From positions 1-64,000 of the forward strand of contig USOX01000009.1 in assembly GCA_900556485.1 (NCBI GenBank): a stretch of DNA of 64,000 bases, given 5' to 3'. The translations under genes were made by a program, and so were the position numbers. Shown in pieces: positions 45,303-54,080 of this stretch. The stretch's first letter is position 1. Each line of letters opens with the position of its first letter. Source of the stretch: an uncultured Dysgonomonas sp. (lineage in GTDB: Bacteria > Bacteroidota > Bacteroidia > Bacteroidales > Dysgonomonadaceae). The notes below the pieces were generated by a model. That model was not told the origin of the DNA. It saw nothing but the letters and a program-made list of their open reading frames with translations, and did not search any database.

Positions 45303-45524
45303 TTTAGAGTCTGTTTATCTGAAAATTGACAGTCGATAAATAATGACAGCCAAAACCGGATGCAAAATTACAGTTTAAAAATGAGAGAGACAAGTTAATA
45401 AATTATATTGATGGCTTATGATATTATCTATATTGTAGTTGTATCAGTTTTAATTTTAGCCATAGAGTATGAGGAGTTTCACGGAGTTTTGTTACTTTGT
45501 AGTTGGAAATAAATATATTTTAAA

Positions 45525-46226
45525 ATGAAAAACTCTAATTATTATTTTTCTAAAAGAGTTTTATTAATAGAATTTCTTATCCGTGAGCAAAAATTCTATG
45601 GAAAAGGAAATGTGAGAACAACGCTTCCTCCTGATTCTTTTTTTTATACAGGTAAATCGAAGGCGGATGGATATGCTTCACCATTAATCTGTTTTGATGA
45701 TAATAAGCCTTATCTGTTGAAGGAAATTACAGAAGAAAAATTTAATAAGATTTTTACAGAAAATACAAATATCGTTTGCTCTACATCGGAAGAATATGTA
45801 GATAAAAATAATAAATGGCATAGGTCTACAGACGAACTGAAAAGTAATAAAACAAACCAAAATGGAAATCAAGGGCAGTTCCCATATCATAATTTCAAAA
45901 GTATTTCGCCATATAATTTCAATATTGTGAATATAGACGAAGATGGGAAAATAGAAACTAATTTTCCTAATGAGCAAATTTCTTTATTTATCGAAGTTGG
46001 GCAAACTTTATGTTTTTTATGCAGGAGAGAGGAGTATTCTTTTGGCGAATGGTATTATCCCAACTTAAATCTAGTCCTTTTTGTTAAAAATTATGGCTGG
46101 CATGATAATATAGAATTTCGTTCGCAAAAAGATATTGACAGACTGTCATTAGAAAGTCAATTGTGTAATGGCAAATTCGATTTACGCGATTTTAGAAAAT
46201 CAAGCATGAAATATGAATTGGGATAA
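45525..46226 (+). CDS. Hypothetical protein
   Basis: The 233-residue soluble protein has no signal peptide or membrane segment, and I recognise no domain. It is rich in Asn, Tyr and Phe, with an asparagine/glutamine-rich middle (SNKTNQNGNQGQFPYHNF) and a C-terminal WYYPNLNLVLFVKNYGW patch. Local AT content is high. It stands alone after a 222-base gap and could be an acquired gene. A TTACTTTG about 30 bases before the start may be its -7 box. Confidence 0.5.
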   Translation: MKNSNYYFSKRVLLIEFLIREQKFYGKGNVRTTLPPDSFFYTGKSKADGYASPLICFDDNKPYLLKEITEEKFNKIFTENTNIVCSTSEEYVDKNNKWHRSTDELKSNKTNQNGNQGQFPYHNFKSISPYNFNIVNIDEDGKIETNFPNEQISLFIEVGQTLCFLCRREEYSFGEWYYPNLNLVLFVKNYGWHDNIEFRSQKDIDRLSLESQLCNGKFDLRDFRKSSMKYELG

Positions 46227-46254
46227 AATCTTTGCATAATTCAAATTTATATGC

Positions 46255-46273
46255 TTACTTTGTAATTCAAAGT
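46255..46273 (+). promoter_or_regulatory. -7-like box overlapped by operator ACTTTG-N5-CAAAGT (copy 1)
   Basis: 46257-46273 is a perfect 6-base dyad, ACTTTG with 5-base spacer TAATT and CAAAGT. Its left arm is part of TTACTTTG, a -7-like box. The same dyad with the same spacing lies before creD at 47206-47222. A repressor bound here would block the promoter of the membrane-protein/regulator pair. Confidence 0.65.
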
Positions 46274-46280
46274 TGATAAT

Positions 46281-46886
46281 ATGGAAACAAATCTTGATGA
46301 TATAAGACATATTCGTTCTATGATGGAACGCTCTAGCAAATTCTTGTCTATTAGTGGAATATCGGGTGTTCTTGCAGGAGTTTTTGCTACTGTTGGAGCA
46401 TTTATGGCATATCTTGTATTGATTAAAGAGTTTTCTATAACAGGCAGTATTTTATATGATTTTATTATAATTGCTGTAGGTGTTCTGATATTTGCTATAT
46501 CGGGAGGATTGTTGTTCTCGGCACGTAAAGCAAAGATGAATAATGCAAAACTTTGGACCCCTATAACTTTGCAGATTGCTCTGGATTTTCTCATTCCGCT
46601 GGGAGTGGGAGGGCTTTTTTGCCTGATCCTTATTTATAAGCATGTGGCATATATGGTTGCTCCATGTATGCTTATTTTTTACGGATTAAGCCTCGTTGCA
46701 GTAGGATCGCGTACATATGGTGATGTAAAGTATTTAGGAATATTAGAGATAATACTTGGTTTGGCAGCTGCTGTTGTTGTAGGGTATGACTTAGTATTTT
46801 GGGGTATTGGATTTGGACTTTTACATATTATATATGGCGTTGTAATGTATTATAAATATGATATGAAGTCAGGTAAAAACGGTTGA
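46281..46886 (+). CDS. Multi-spanning membrane protein of the creD-type locus
   Basis: The 201-residue protein begins with a cytoplasmic helix (DDIRHIRSMMERSSKFLSISG), followed by about six hydrophobic segments. This small membrane-protein family is commonly found in Bacteroidetes directly before a winged-helix regulator and creD, as here. Function is unknown. An ACTTTG-N5-CAAAGT operator lies 7 bases before the start codon, and the stop nearly abuts the regulator gene (2 bases), so both are one transcription unit. Confidence 0.7.
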   Translation: METNLDDIRHIRSMMERSSKFLSISGISGVLAGVFATVGAFMAYLVLIKEFSITGSILYDFIIIAVGVLIFAISGGLLFSARKAKMNNAKLWTPITLQIALDFLIPLGVGGLFCLILIYKHVAYMVAPCMLIFYGLSLVAVGSRTYGDVKYLGILEIILGLAAAVVVGYDLVFWGIGFGLLHIIYGVVMYYKYDMKSGKNG

Positions 46887-46888
46887 TT

Positions 46889-47188
46889 ATGAAAGATATT
46901 ATATCAGGATTGAATAAAGTCTTCGACAGCCGGGTTCGTCTTGGGATAATGTCGGTATTGATGGTAAATGATGGTGTTGATTTCAATACTATGAAAGAAT
47001 TACTGGAAGTAACTGATGGTAATCTGGCAAGCCATCTCAAGGCATTGGAAAAGGAAGAAATTATAGAGGTAAAAAAGCAGTTTATAGGCAGAAAACCAAA
47101 TACCTCGTACCAGCTTACCGATTTAGGACGTAAATTGTTTAAGGAACATGTTGATGCTTTGGAAAAATTAATTAATCCTTTATCGTAA
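46889..47188 (+). CDS. Winged-helix transcriptional regulator (HTH_34/MarR-like)
   Basis: The protein has 99 residues from ATG 46889. It contains a winged helix: VRLGIMSVLMVNDGVDFNTMKELLEVTDGNLASHLKALEKEEIIEVKKQFIGRKPNTSYQLTDLG, shown here in its key parts as NLASHLKALE (recognition helix) and KPNTSYQLT (wing). It has no ligand domain. It lies between the membrane-protein gene and creD, and the identical dyads before both units (46257 and 47206) are its most likely binding sites. That would make it a repressor of its own operon and of creD. Confidence 0.85.
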   Translation: MKDIISGLNKVFDSRVRLGIMSVLMVNDGVDFNTMKELLEVTDGNLASHLKALEKEEIIEVKKQFIGRKPNTSYQLTDLGRKLFKEHVDALEKLINPLS

Positions 47189-47205
47189 ATTTTTTTTATT
47201 TGTAT

Positions 47206-47222
47206 ACTTTGAAAATCAAAGT
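47206..47222 (+). promoter_or_regulatory. Operator ACTTTG-N5-CAAAGT (copy 2) before creD
   Basis: A perfect dyad with 5-base spacer AAAAT, which extends to 7-base arms ACTTTGA/TCAAAGT. It is preceded by TAT, so the left arm is also promoter-like. It lies 39 bases before the creD start and matches copy 1 at 46257-46273 in arm and spacing. Confidence 0.65.
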
Positions 47223-47260
47223 TCTTTTAATTTGAAATATTATTATAAAATTATATCATT

Positions 47261-48640
47261 ATGAAAGCAAATTCAAAACTAAGTGCCGACACTATCATTG
47301 TAAAAATAATAGTTGTTGCAGTATTAGCCCTCCTTATGTTGTTGCCGGTTAAACTAATAGAAGGACTGATAGATGAACGCGAGCAAAATCAAAAGACGGT
47401 GCAAGATGAAATCAGTACGAAATGGGGTGGTAGTCAGCAGATAACAGGCCCTATTCTGGTTCTTCCTTACGAAACAATTCAGGCTGCAGGCGCAGTGAAT
47501 GCTCAAAAAGTAATAAACTATGCTTATTTCTTACCAGATACTTACAATGTGACGGGAGATATGAAAACAGAAGAGCGGAAGCGTACTTTATACTCATCGT
47601 TAGTGTATCAGTCGGTGTTGAAGGTGGATGGAAAATTTGCAAAGCCTGATTATGAGCAACTAAATTTGAAGCAGGATCAAATTCAATGGCAAAATGCATT
47701 TATTATGCTTGGAATTCCATACTTACAAGGGGTTAAGAATAAGATGGTATTTAATGTGAATGGGAAAAAACTGGATGTACAGCCGGGACTAAAACAGAAT
47801 CATCTGGTAGAATCGGGATTGACCGTTAATCTGCCTCTTGACCCGGAAGCCCTTACTGACTATAATTTTAGCTTCGATCTATCGCTGAATGGAAGTGAAG
47901 GGCTTTACTTTACACCTGTTGGTAAAGAGAATAATATTCAATTGAAATCGAACTGGAATACTGTTGTGTTTTCGGGTGCTTTTTTACCTGAAAAGAGAAC
48001 TGTGGAAAAGACAGGATTTGATGCTCAGTGGAATGTGTTTGATTATAACCGCAATTATGTGCAAATGTGGACAGGCAGTAATGATAATTTAAGGTCTTCG
48101 TCGTTAGGTGTAGAGTTAAGAACACCTGTTGATCAATATCAGATGGCAACAAGGTCTGCTAAATATGCTATAATGTTTATTGCTCTTACCTTTGTTGTCT
48201 TTTTTCTTGTTGAACTATTGAGTAAGAAAAGAATACATCCGGTCCAGTACCTTCTTGTGAGTTGTGCACTTGTATTATTCTATACTTTATTATTGGCAAT
48301 ATCGGAACAGATAGGATTCCAATTAGCTTACCTTATTTCGGCTATTGCTACAACGGGACTGATTACAGCTTATTCTACAACGATGTTTCATAATATAAAG
48401 CAAAGTGCAATGATGGGAGTTTTCCTATCGGGACTTTATATCTACTTATATATCATTCTGCAACTAGAAAGCCTTTCTTTATTGTTCGGAGCAATAGGAT
48501 TATTTATAGCTCTTGCTATTGTGATGTATGTGCTTCGCAAGGTTGAGTGGTATAAGAAGAAAGATGAGGAAGGTAGTTCTGAAAATGATAAATCGGATTT
48601 ACCACCAGCATATGAACCAAGAAATGAAAACTCCATTTAG
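47261..48640 (+). CDS. creD: CreD-family inner-membrane protein
   Basis: The 459-residue protein has an N-terminal membrane segment, then a large periplasmic beta-rich domain (GGSQQITGPILVLPYE, RTLYSSLVYQSVLKVDG). About five C-terminal segments follow, containing FIALTFVVFFLVELLSKKRIHPVQYLLVS, the CreD hallmark region (shown for its position, about residues 305-333). CreD proteins respond to envelope stress and affect colicin and beta-lactam phenotypes, but the biochemical role is unknown. It probably has its own promoter overlapped by the operator at 47206, hence coregulation with the two genes before it. Confidence 0.88.
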   Translation: MKANSKLSADTIIVKIIVVAVLALLMLLPVKLIEGLIDEREQNQKTVQDEISTKWGGSQQITGPILVLPYETIQAAGAVNAQKVINYAYFLPDTYNVTGDMKTEERKRTLYSSLVYQSVLKVDGKFAKPDYEQLNLKQDQIQWQNAFIMLGIPYLQGVKNKMVFNVNGKKLDVQPGLKQNHLVESGLTVNLPLDPEALTDYNFSFDLSLNGSEGLYFTPVGKENNIQLKSNWNTVVFSGAFLPEKRTVEKTGFDAQWNVFDYNRNYVQMWTGSNDNLRSSSLGVELRTPVDQYQMATRSAKYAIMFIALTFVVFFLVELLSKKRIHPVQYLLVSCALVLFYTLLLAISEQIGFQLAYLISAIATTGLITAYSTTMFHNIKQSAMMGVFLSGLYIYLYIILQLESLSLLFGAIGLFIALAIVMYVLRKVEWYKKKDEEGSSENDKSDLPPAYEPRNENSI

Positions 48641-48667
48641 TTTCCAATACTACTACTTTTAAAAAAG

Positions 48668-48705
48668 AAAATGCGAACTGATAAGTATATCGGTTCGCAT
48701 TTTTG
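48668..48705. terminator. Bidirectional terminator after creD
   Basis: AAAATGCGAACTGATA pairs with TATCGGTTCGCATTTT (one wobble) over a 4-base loop, with an A-rich left flank and a T-run on the right. Confidence 0.85.
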
Positions 48706-48717
48706 ATATAATTTGAG

Positions 48718-49167
48718 TTATCTCTCTATTATTTGCTTTATTTCTTCAATAATCTTTGGCACCCTGTTTTTGCCATAGAGTCGGTTATACAACATCAAAG
48801 TTTCTTCTTTACCTCCTATATTAAATAGCATGTGAATATCGTATCCATCACCAATAATACCGTAAGCTTTGTTGTGTACGACTCCAAATCTGGAGAATGC
48901 AATAAGGGGATATTCTTTTTTATTAATGCCTAAATAGGATGTTGATATCGTTTTTTTATCCATATCTATAACTATCTGGTGGGTGCAGATTCCCAGATTG
49001 ATAGCTGCCCCTAATAGTGCAAATGCCCAATATGGATATTGACTATCCCTGTGAAAAATAAACAGATATGCGGCGAATAGTAGAAAAAATATCAGAGAGC
49101 CCCAGTTAAAATAGTTTATCCGTTTCGATTTATATATAGAACTGTTTTGTGTAAAATATTTGTACAT
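48718..49167 (-). CDS. Hypothetical two-segment membrane protein
   Basis: The 149-residue protein has two hydrophobic segments at about 21-40 and 46-62, followed by a soluble C-terminal domain of about 85 residues (VIDMDKKTISTSYLGINKKEYPLIAF). This resembles small PH-like or photosystem-assembly-like (DUF) membrane proteins, but no family is certain. It lies 26 bases downstream of pncB on the same strand, so it may be cotranscribed. Confidence 0.55.
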   Translation of the reverse strand: MYKYFTQNSSIYKSKRINYFNWGSLIFFLLFAAYLFIFHRDSQYPYWAFALLGAAINLGICTHQIVIDMDKKTISTSYLGINKKEYPLIAFSRFGVVHNKAYGIIGDGYDIHMLFNIGGKEETLMLYNRLYGKNRVPKIIEEIKQIIER

Positions 49168-49193
49168 GATAGATTGTCAAGGTTTTATTAAAC

Positions 49194-50357
49194 TTATTTT
49201 AATCCTAAGGTCATTTTACTGATTTCAATTTCTTTGCTATCTCCTGTATTTTTTCCCGGAACATCTGATAGTTTTACGGCTTTCAGATATTCTTTATATT
49301 TCTTGTGAGGTTTCACATCTGTCAGCTTTATAACTATATTCAATGGTTTCACTCCTACATCATTCGATAGGAATGTGCCTATGCCATAAGTATCATGTAT
49401 ACGCCCTGCTATTTTTTCTTTTATATGTTTTACTACATCTACATTCAGCGAATCGCTGAATACAAGTGTTTTCGATATTGGGTCTATACGGTTGTCTTCA
49501 TAGAACTTAATCGCTTTTTCGGCAAAAACTATAGGATCTCCACTATCGTGACGTACTCCGTCGAATAGTTTTGCTTGCTTCAGGCTGAAGGAATTGAAAA
49601 AAGAATCGCTGGTATATGTGTCTGTAAGGGAAATTCCCAAACTACCATCATAGACATCTACCCAAGCTTCCAACCCTTTAATATTAGCAGAACGATATCC
49701 AAATACCGCGCCATGATACATGAACCATTCGTGTGGCATAGTACCAATGGGAGTAGTATCGTGTTTCATGGCAAGATATAGATTGCTGGTTCCTTTAAAA
49801 CATTCACCGGAATTAGCCTTTAATATTTCTACAACCTTGTCCTGTACTTCGAATGAAAAGCGACGGCGTGTACCGAAGTCGGAATAGTCAGCACTCATTT
49901 CTTTCAGTGCTATAGCTTTGGCCTTTGCTTTTTCTTCTACAAGTTCGGGTTTGGCTCCTGTCATCTGAAAATATAGTTCGGAAATGATAGCCATCAATGG
50001 AACTTCCCACAGGACAGTGCGATACCAGTAGCCTTCGATGATTACACTGAGGTCGCCTCCGTTTTGAATAATAGTTACCTCGCTAGGATCGTACCTGTAT
50101 CCTTCCATAAAGTCGATAAACACAGGATCGAAAAAATAGCATCTTTTCTCTACAAAATGTTTTTCTTCTTTTGTTAGCTTCAGGTTTGCCATGGAAGCTA
50201 CTTCTTCTTTCATTCTTTCGGCAAATCCTTCGGGAAACTGAGTGCCTCCTCTGTTTGTAAAAGCATATTTGACGTACGACCAAGGATAAAGTTTTTGTAT
50301 GGCGTGCATTACCGAGAATTTATAGAGGTCGTTGTCTGTGAAATGTTTTATAATCAT
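49194..50357 (-). CDS. pncB: Nicotinate phosphoribosyltransferase
   Basis: The 387-residue enzyme starts MIIKHFTDNDLYKFSVMHAI, typical of PncB. Later conserved parts are FTNRGGTQFP, the phosphoribosylation-site His region FGTRRRFSFE, GTSNLYLAMKHDTTPIGTMPHEW, and DVYDGSLGISLTDTY with GVRHDSGDP. It makes nicotinate mononucleotide from nicotinate and PRPP in NAD salvage. Length is normal. An AT-rich leader of about 200 bases separates it from the divergent protease gene. Confidence 0.93.
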   Translation of the reverse strand: MIIKHFTDNDLYKFSVMHAIQKLYPWSYVKYAFTNRGGTQFPEGFAERMKEEVASMANLKLTKEEKHFVEKRCYFFDPVFIDFMEGYRYDPSEVTIIQNGGDLSVIIEGYWYRTVLWEVPLMAIISELYFQMTGAKPELVEEKAKAKAIALKEMSADYSDFGTRRRFSFEVQDKVVEILKANSGECFKGTSNLYLAMKHDTTPIGTMPHEWFMYHGAVFGYRSANIKGLEAWVDVYDGSLGISLTDTYTSDSFFNSFSLKQAKLFDGVRHDSGDPIVFAEKAIKFYEDNRIDPISKTLVFSDSLNVDVVKHIKEKIAGRIHDTYGIGTFLSNDVGVKPLNIVIKLTDVKPHKKYKEYLKAVKLSDVPGKNTGDSKEIEISKMTLGLK

Positions 50358-50478
50358 ATTCTTATTTTTTTAGTGAAGCAAATATACAGATTAATAACAA
50401 ATAACAAAAGCCGGAGTTCAGATATAAGTATTGATCTCTATTTATGAAAATTTTAATAATTTTTATGTGTATTTTTTA

Positions 50479-50486
50479 TATCTTTG
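50479..50486 (+). promoter_or_regulatory. Candidate -7 box for the C10 protease gene
   Basis: TATCTTTG fits the -7 consensus, 73 bases before the start codon. This leaves a moderately long leader; no clear -33 element is visible. Confidence 0.45.
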
Positions 50487-50558
50487 ACATAAAATAATAT
50501 TCGAATTATTATAGTAGAGCTACACAAAAATTATTCCTAATAATTTAAAAATAGATTT

Positions 50559-51839
50559 ATGAAAAAAACTTTACTTATTTTTTTGTTCGCTGGTTTTCTT
50601 TTTTCCTGCTCAAGCGAAGACCAAAGTATTGCTAACTCAGATGATGTAGGAACATATTCTGAATTTAAAGTAACTAAAGAAGAATTAGTTGCTAATGTGA
50701 CAGGCTTTTTGAATGAATTTTATTCGGATAATGCTTCTACAAAGAGCTCCAAATCGAAGTTTACTATTAAAAGTATAGAGCTTTTAACCGAAAAAGACTT
50801 TCCTCAAGAATTGACAAAAAGTTCGGGTGGTCTCGAATTTGATAGCTTATTATATGTTGTAAACTTAGATGAGGGCTTTGTTATAGCCGGAGCAGATAAA
50901 AGAACTGCACCCGTTTTTGCAATAATTGATGAAGGGTCTTTTTCGAAAGATATTTTGCAAAGTGAAAACGATAATGACGCTCCATTCCTTGCATATATAG
51001 ATAGGGCTTTGTTGATAATAAATGATGATATTGCAGATAATGAATTATATGATGAAAAATTGCCATCAACAAAAGCCTATCCTATAAAAGAAAGAGTATA
51101 TCCTCTTTTGGGACGCACAAAATGGGGACAAAGTCGTAATCCATATATTCTTTATTGTCCGAAGGGAACTCATGCTGGATGTGTTATAGTTGCTTTAGCA
51201 CAAGTTAGCTTATATTACCAAAGTCCTAAATCTGTTTATTTTGGTTCGAATATTCCTCAGAATCCATTGGGTAAAGGTTTTACTCTTAATTTAAACTGGA
51301 CGAATATATTAAATGCATCAAATAGGAATGGTGGTTGGATGCCTGATGCATCTTTTTCTTTAACAGAAGGTTTTTACAATGAATCCCAGGCAGTTGCCCT
51401 TTATATGAGATATATTGGAGAAATAGTTGGAGCTAATTATACAACTGATGGGACTAGTGCAAGTTTTCCTCGAGCTATAAGTTATATGCGGGATCGAATA
51501 GGTTTGCAAGCGACTGATCAACATGAGTTTAATAGGCATAATCTATATAAACAAATAAGAGGAGGAAATTTTGTTGTTCTTAATGGATGTGCAAATTCAT
51601 CAGGATTTAAACGCACTACTTGCCATATGTGGTTGGCTGATGGTGTATTTGTTTCAAACCATGATCATCATTATTTTCATTATAATTGGGGATGGAGCGG
51701 AGAGCATAATGGATTCTTCTTCGAAGACAGGTGGAATCCAGGAAAGAGCGAGTTCAATGATGATGGTTCCGAAAAACCACAGGGAGACTATGGAAAAAAT
51801 TATAAATATGGATTAAAAGCATCCTATATTTCATGGTGA
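50559..51839 (+). CDS. C10-family (streptopain-like) cysteine protease, lipoprotein
   Basis: The 426-residue protein has an SPII signal (LFAGFLFSC), then an N-terminal Spi-type propeptide (SLLYVVNLDEGFVIAGADKRTAPV). The mature C10 peptidase has catalytic C208 in HAGCVIVALAQV and H356 in TCHMWLADGV, with the structural HYNWGWSGEHNGFF near the end. Family members include streptopain, interpain and the Bacteroides Btp/Bfp proteases, made as zymogens. The lipid anchor suggests display at the outer membrane. The usual Ala-Thr-Ala-Met after the catalytic Cys is changed to Val-Ile-Val-Ala-Leu, but the catalytic pair is intact. A small lipoprotein gene follows after 21 bases. Confidence 0.88.
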   Translation: MKKTLLIFLFAGFLFSCSSEDQSIANSDDVGTYSEFKVTKEELVANVTGFLNEFYSDNASTKSSKSKFTIKSIELLTEKDFPQELTKSSGGLEFDSLLYVVNLDEGFVIAGADKRTAPVFAIIDEGSFSKDILQSENDNDAPFLAYIDRALLIINDDIADNELYDEKLPSTKAYPIKERVYPLLGRTKWGQSRNPYILYCPKGTHAGCVIVALAQVSLYYQSPKSVYFGSNIPQNPLGKGFTLNLNWTNILNASNRNGGWMPDASFSLTEGFYNESQAVALYMRYIGEIVGANYTTDGTSASFPRAISYMRDRIGLQATDQHEFNRHNLYKQIRGGNFVVLNGCANSSGFKRTTCHMWLADGVFVSNHDHHYFHYNWGWSGEHNGFFFEDRWNPGKSEFNDDGSEKPQGDYGKNYKYGLKASYISW

Positions 51840-51860
51840 AAAAATCAAAAAAATAGATTT

Positions 51861-52307
51861 ATGAAAAAGGTAATTTTCTCAATATTAATATGTTATTTAT
51901 TATTGCTTGTAGGCTGTAAGAAAGATGATGGTATAATTGACTCGTATCCATTGTTTTGGGTGGAATTAAATATTTATTTAAGCGAGTTTTCGGACGATAT
52001 TTCTGTAAAACTGAATAAAGGTTATATTCATAAAGTTGAATTAAATGAAGAAGGGACTTATGTAAAGATAAATTTTAGTGATCCAGAATCCACTCATCCT
52101 AAAGAAATTTCTTCAAAAGAGTATATTTTAACCTTGACAAGTGAGACCGCTTTTCCAGATTATCCTTCGGGCTATAAGGTTAAGTTGAAAACGGATAATC
52201 GATGGGCAGAAGTGTCAGAAATTTATAATAATGAGGGGGAAGAAATTTCTTTTACAGCTTTAGAAACTAGTGGTCACATAAAAATTGAAATTGATAATAC
52301 AAAATAA
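51861..52307 (+). CDS. Small lipoprotein next to the C10 protease, possible inhibitor or partner
   Basis: The 148-residue protein has a lipobox (LLLLVGC) and a mature part of about 130 residues with no known domain, predicted beta-rich (KLNKGYIHKVELNEEGTYVKI). It lies 21 bases after the C10 protease stop with no terminator between, so the two are cotranscribed. Several C10 proteases are encoded with small inhibitors (Spi, and the Bfi proteins of Bacteroides fragilis). By position this is a candidate for that role, but no Spi-like sequence is visible. Confidence 0.6.
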   Translation: MKKVIFSILICYLLLLVGCKKDDGIIDSYPLFWVELNIYLSEFSDDISVKLNKGYIHKVELNEEGTYVKINFSDPESTHPKEISSKEYILTLTSETAFPDYPSGYKVKLKTDNRWAEVSEIYNNEGEEISFTALETSGHIKIEIDNTK

Positions 52308-52337
52308 TTGATAATTGGATGTTAGATGCAAAAAATA

Positions 52338-52369
52338 ATATAGGGGAAGCAGAAAAGCTTCCCCTATAT
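52338..52369 (-). terminator. Terminator of the DUF1015 gene
   Basis: A perfect 13-base stem, ATATAGGGGAAGC and its complement, surrounds a 6-base loop. On the minus strand it is followed by ATTATTTTTT, so it mainly serves the minus-strand gene. It may also stop the protease operon. Confidence 0.8.
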
Positions 52370-52398
52370 CGTTCCTATAAAAATAGTATTTCGAATTT

Positions 52399-53643
52399 TT
52401 AATCCAGCTTATGAATCACCAGTCCCGAACGAAGTTTAGGTTCGAACCAAGTGGTTTTAGGAGGCATAATATTGCCTGAGTCGGCAATATCCATCAATTG
52501 CTTCATGGTGACAGGGTGAAGGGCTAAAGCTAATCTCATTTCGCCACTATCAACGCGTTTTTTTAACTCGCCAAGACCTCTGATACCACCAACAAAATCA
52601 ATACGTTTATCGGAACGCAAGTCTTTGATCCCTAATATATCGTCCAGAATGTATTTAGAGGAGATGGTTACATCTAAGACTCCGATAGGGTCGTTGTCGT
52701 CGTAAGTACCTTCTTTGGCTGTCAGGCTATAGCATTTGCCGTCCAGATAGATGGAGAAGTTATGTAATCCTGTTGGAGTTGCTATATCAGAGCCTTTTTC
52801 TTCTACAACGAAGTGTTCTTCCAGTTTTTTCAGGAATTCGGCAGTAGTTAGTCCATTCAAATCTTTTACCAGACGGTTATAGTCTATAATATTGAGTTGG
52901 CTGTCGGGGAAGCATACCGCCATAAAGAAATTGTATTCTTCGTCTCCTTTATGATTTGGGTTTTGTTTTGCTTTTTCTGCACCAACTAAAGCTGCTGCTG
53001 CCGAACGATGGTGTCCGTCTGCAATATATAAATAAGGTATAGCCGTAAATAGTTCGGTAATTCTTTGAATGTCTTGTTTGTCTTTTATCACCCAGAAGTG
53101 ATGGCCTACGCCATCTGCTGCTTCGAAATCGTACTCGGAAGGGGTATTTATTACCTTGTTTACAATGCTGTCAAGTTCCTTGTTTTCGGGATATGCGAAA
53201 AATACAGGCTCTACATTCGCATTATTTATGCGGACATGCTTCATACGGTCTTCTTCTTTGTCGCGACGGGTAAGCTCGTGCTTTTTGATTTTGTCTGTCA
53301 TATAATCTTCCACATGGGAACATACAACCAGGCCATATTGCCTTTTACCGTTCATGGTTTGAGCATATACATAGTAATACTCTTCGGGGTCTTGTACCAA
53401 CCATCCTTTTTCCTGGAATTTATTGAAGTTTTCGACAGCGCGGTTATATACATCGGGATGATGCTCATCTATCATTTCTTCGAAATCTATTTCAGGTTTG
53501 ATTATCCTGTATAATGATTTTTCATTGCCTTCGGCTTCGAGACGGGCTTCTAAAGAACTTAGGACGTCATAAGGTCGCGATACAACTTCTTTAACAATTT
53601 CTTTTGGAGGTCGTACTCCTTTAAACGGTTTTATTACGGCCAT
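52399..53643 (-). CDS. DUF1015-family protein
   Basis: The 414-residue soluble protein has the DUF1015 pattern: IKPFKGVRPPKEIVKEVVSRPYDVLS at the N-terminus, LYRIIKPE, then YIADGHHRSAAAAL (a conserved His/Arg motif), FFMAVCFPDSQLNIIDYNRLV and the C-terminal MPPKTTWFEPKLRSGLV. The family is widespread next to serine-biosynthesis genes in Bacteroidetes, and is divergent here from serC-serA. The biochemical role is unsettled; the GHHRS region suggests nucleotide or phosphate binding (inference). Confidence 0.88.
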   Translation of the reverse strand: MAVIKPFKGVRPPKEIVKEVVSRPYDVLSSLEARLEAEGNEKSLYRIIKPEIDFEEMIDEHHPDVYNRAVENFNKFQEKGWLVQDPEEYYYVYAQTMNGKRQYGLVVCSHVEDYMTDKIKKHELTRRDKEEDRMKHVRINNANVEPVFFAYPENKELDSIVNKVINTPSEYDFEAADGVGHHFWVIKDKQDIQRITELFTAIPYLYIADGHHRSAAAALVGAEKAKQNPNHKGDEEYNFFMAVCFPDSQLNIIDYNRLVKDLNGLTTAEFLKKLEEHFVVEEKGSDIATPTGLHNFSIYLDGKCYSLTAKEGTYDDNDPIGVLDVTISSKYILDDILGIKDLRSDKRIDFVGGIRGLGELKKRVDSGEMRLALALHPVTMKQLMDIADSGNIMPPKTTWFEPKLRSGLVIHKLD

Positions 53644-54080
53644 AATTTACGGTACTTTTAAGGTTTATTTATTATATCTGTTTATCTACTTTTTGTATCT
53701 AACGCATCCTAAAAGGAGGCTACTTTTTAATGTGATTTGGAATTTTAACTGCTTAATGTATCTTTTTTTGATCAATTTGATCCGAATTTCCCTATTCAAT
53801 ATTATGTTTTTCTATGTTTTTGTCAAAATTTCATCACATTGTTAAGTTTGCTTCAAATAGGTAACTATCATTTTGTTATATACAAATATATAAAAACTAT
53901 ATAAATGTGATGTGTTTTATCTGAAAAAATAGAGAAAAATAAATAATAAAAAACATTTTGATATCAGGGTTAAAAATATATCAATATATTTCTCCTTAAA
54001 TAATCATGTTTTAAGATATAATTACTAATTTTGGAAACCTTATTCAATAAGAATACTAACTTTTCTAAATTTTTATAGTA
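53644..54080. other. 437-base gap between DUF1015 and serC
   Basis: No gene is supported. The stretch is very AT-rich and should hold the divergent promoters. I find no full -33/-7 pair, riboswitch core or strong hairpin, so any regulation of serC is not visible. Confidence 0.5.
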
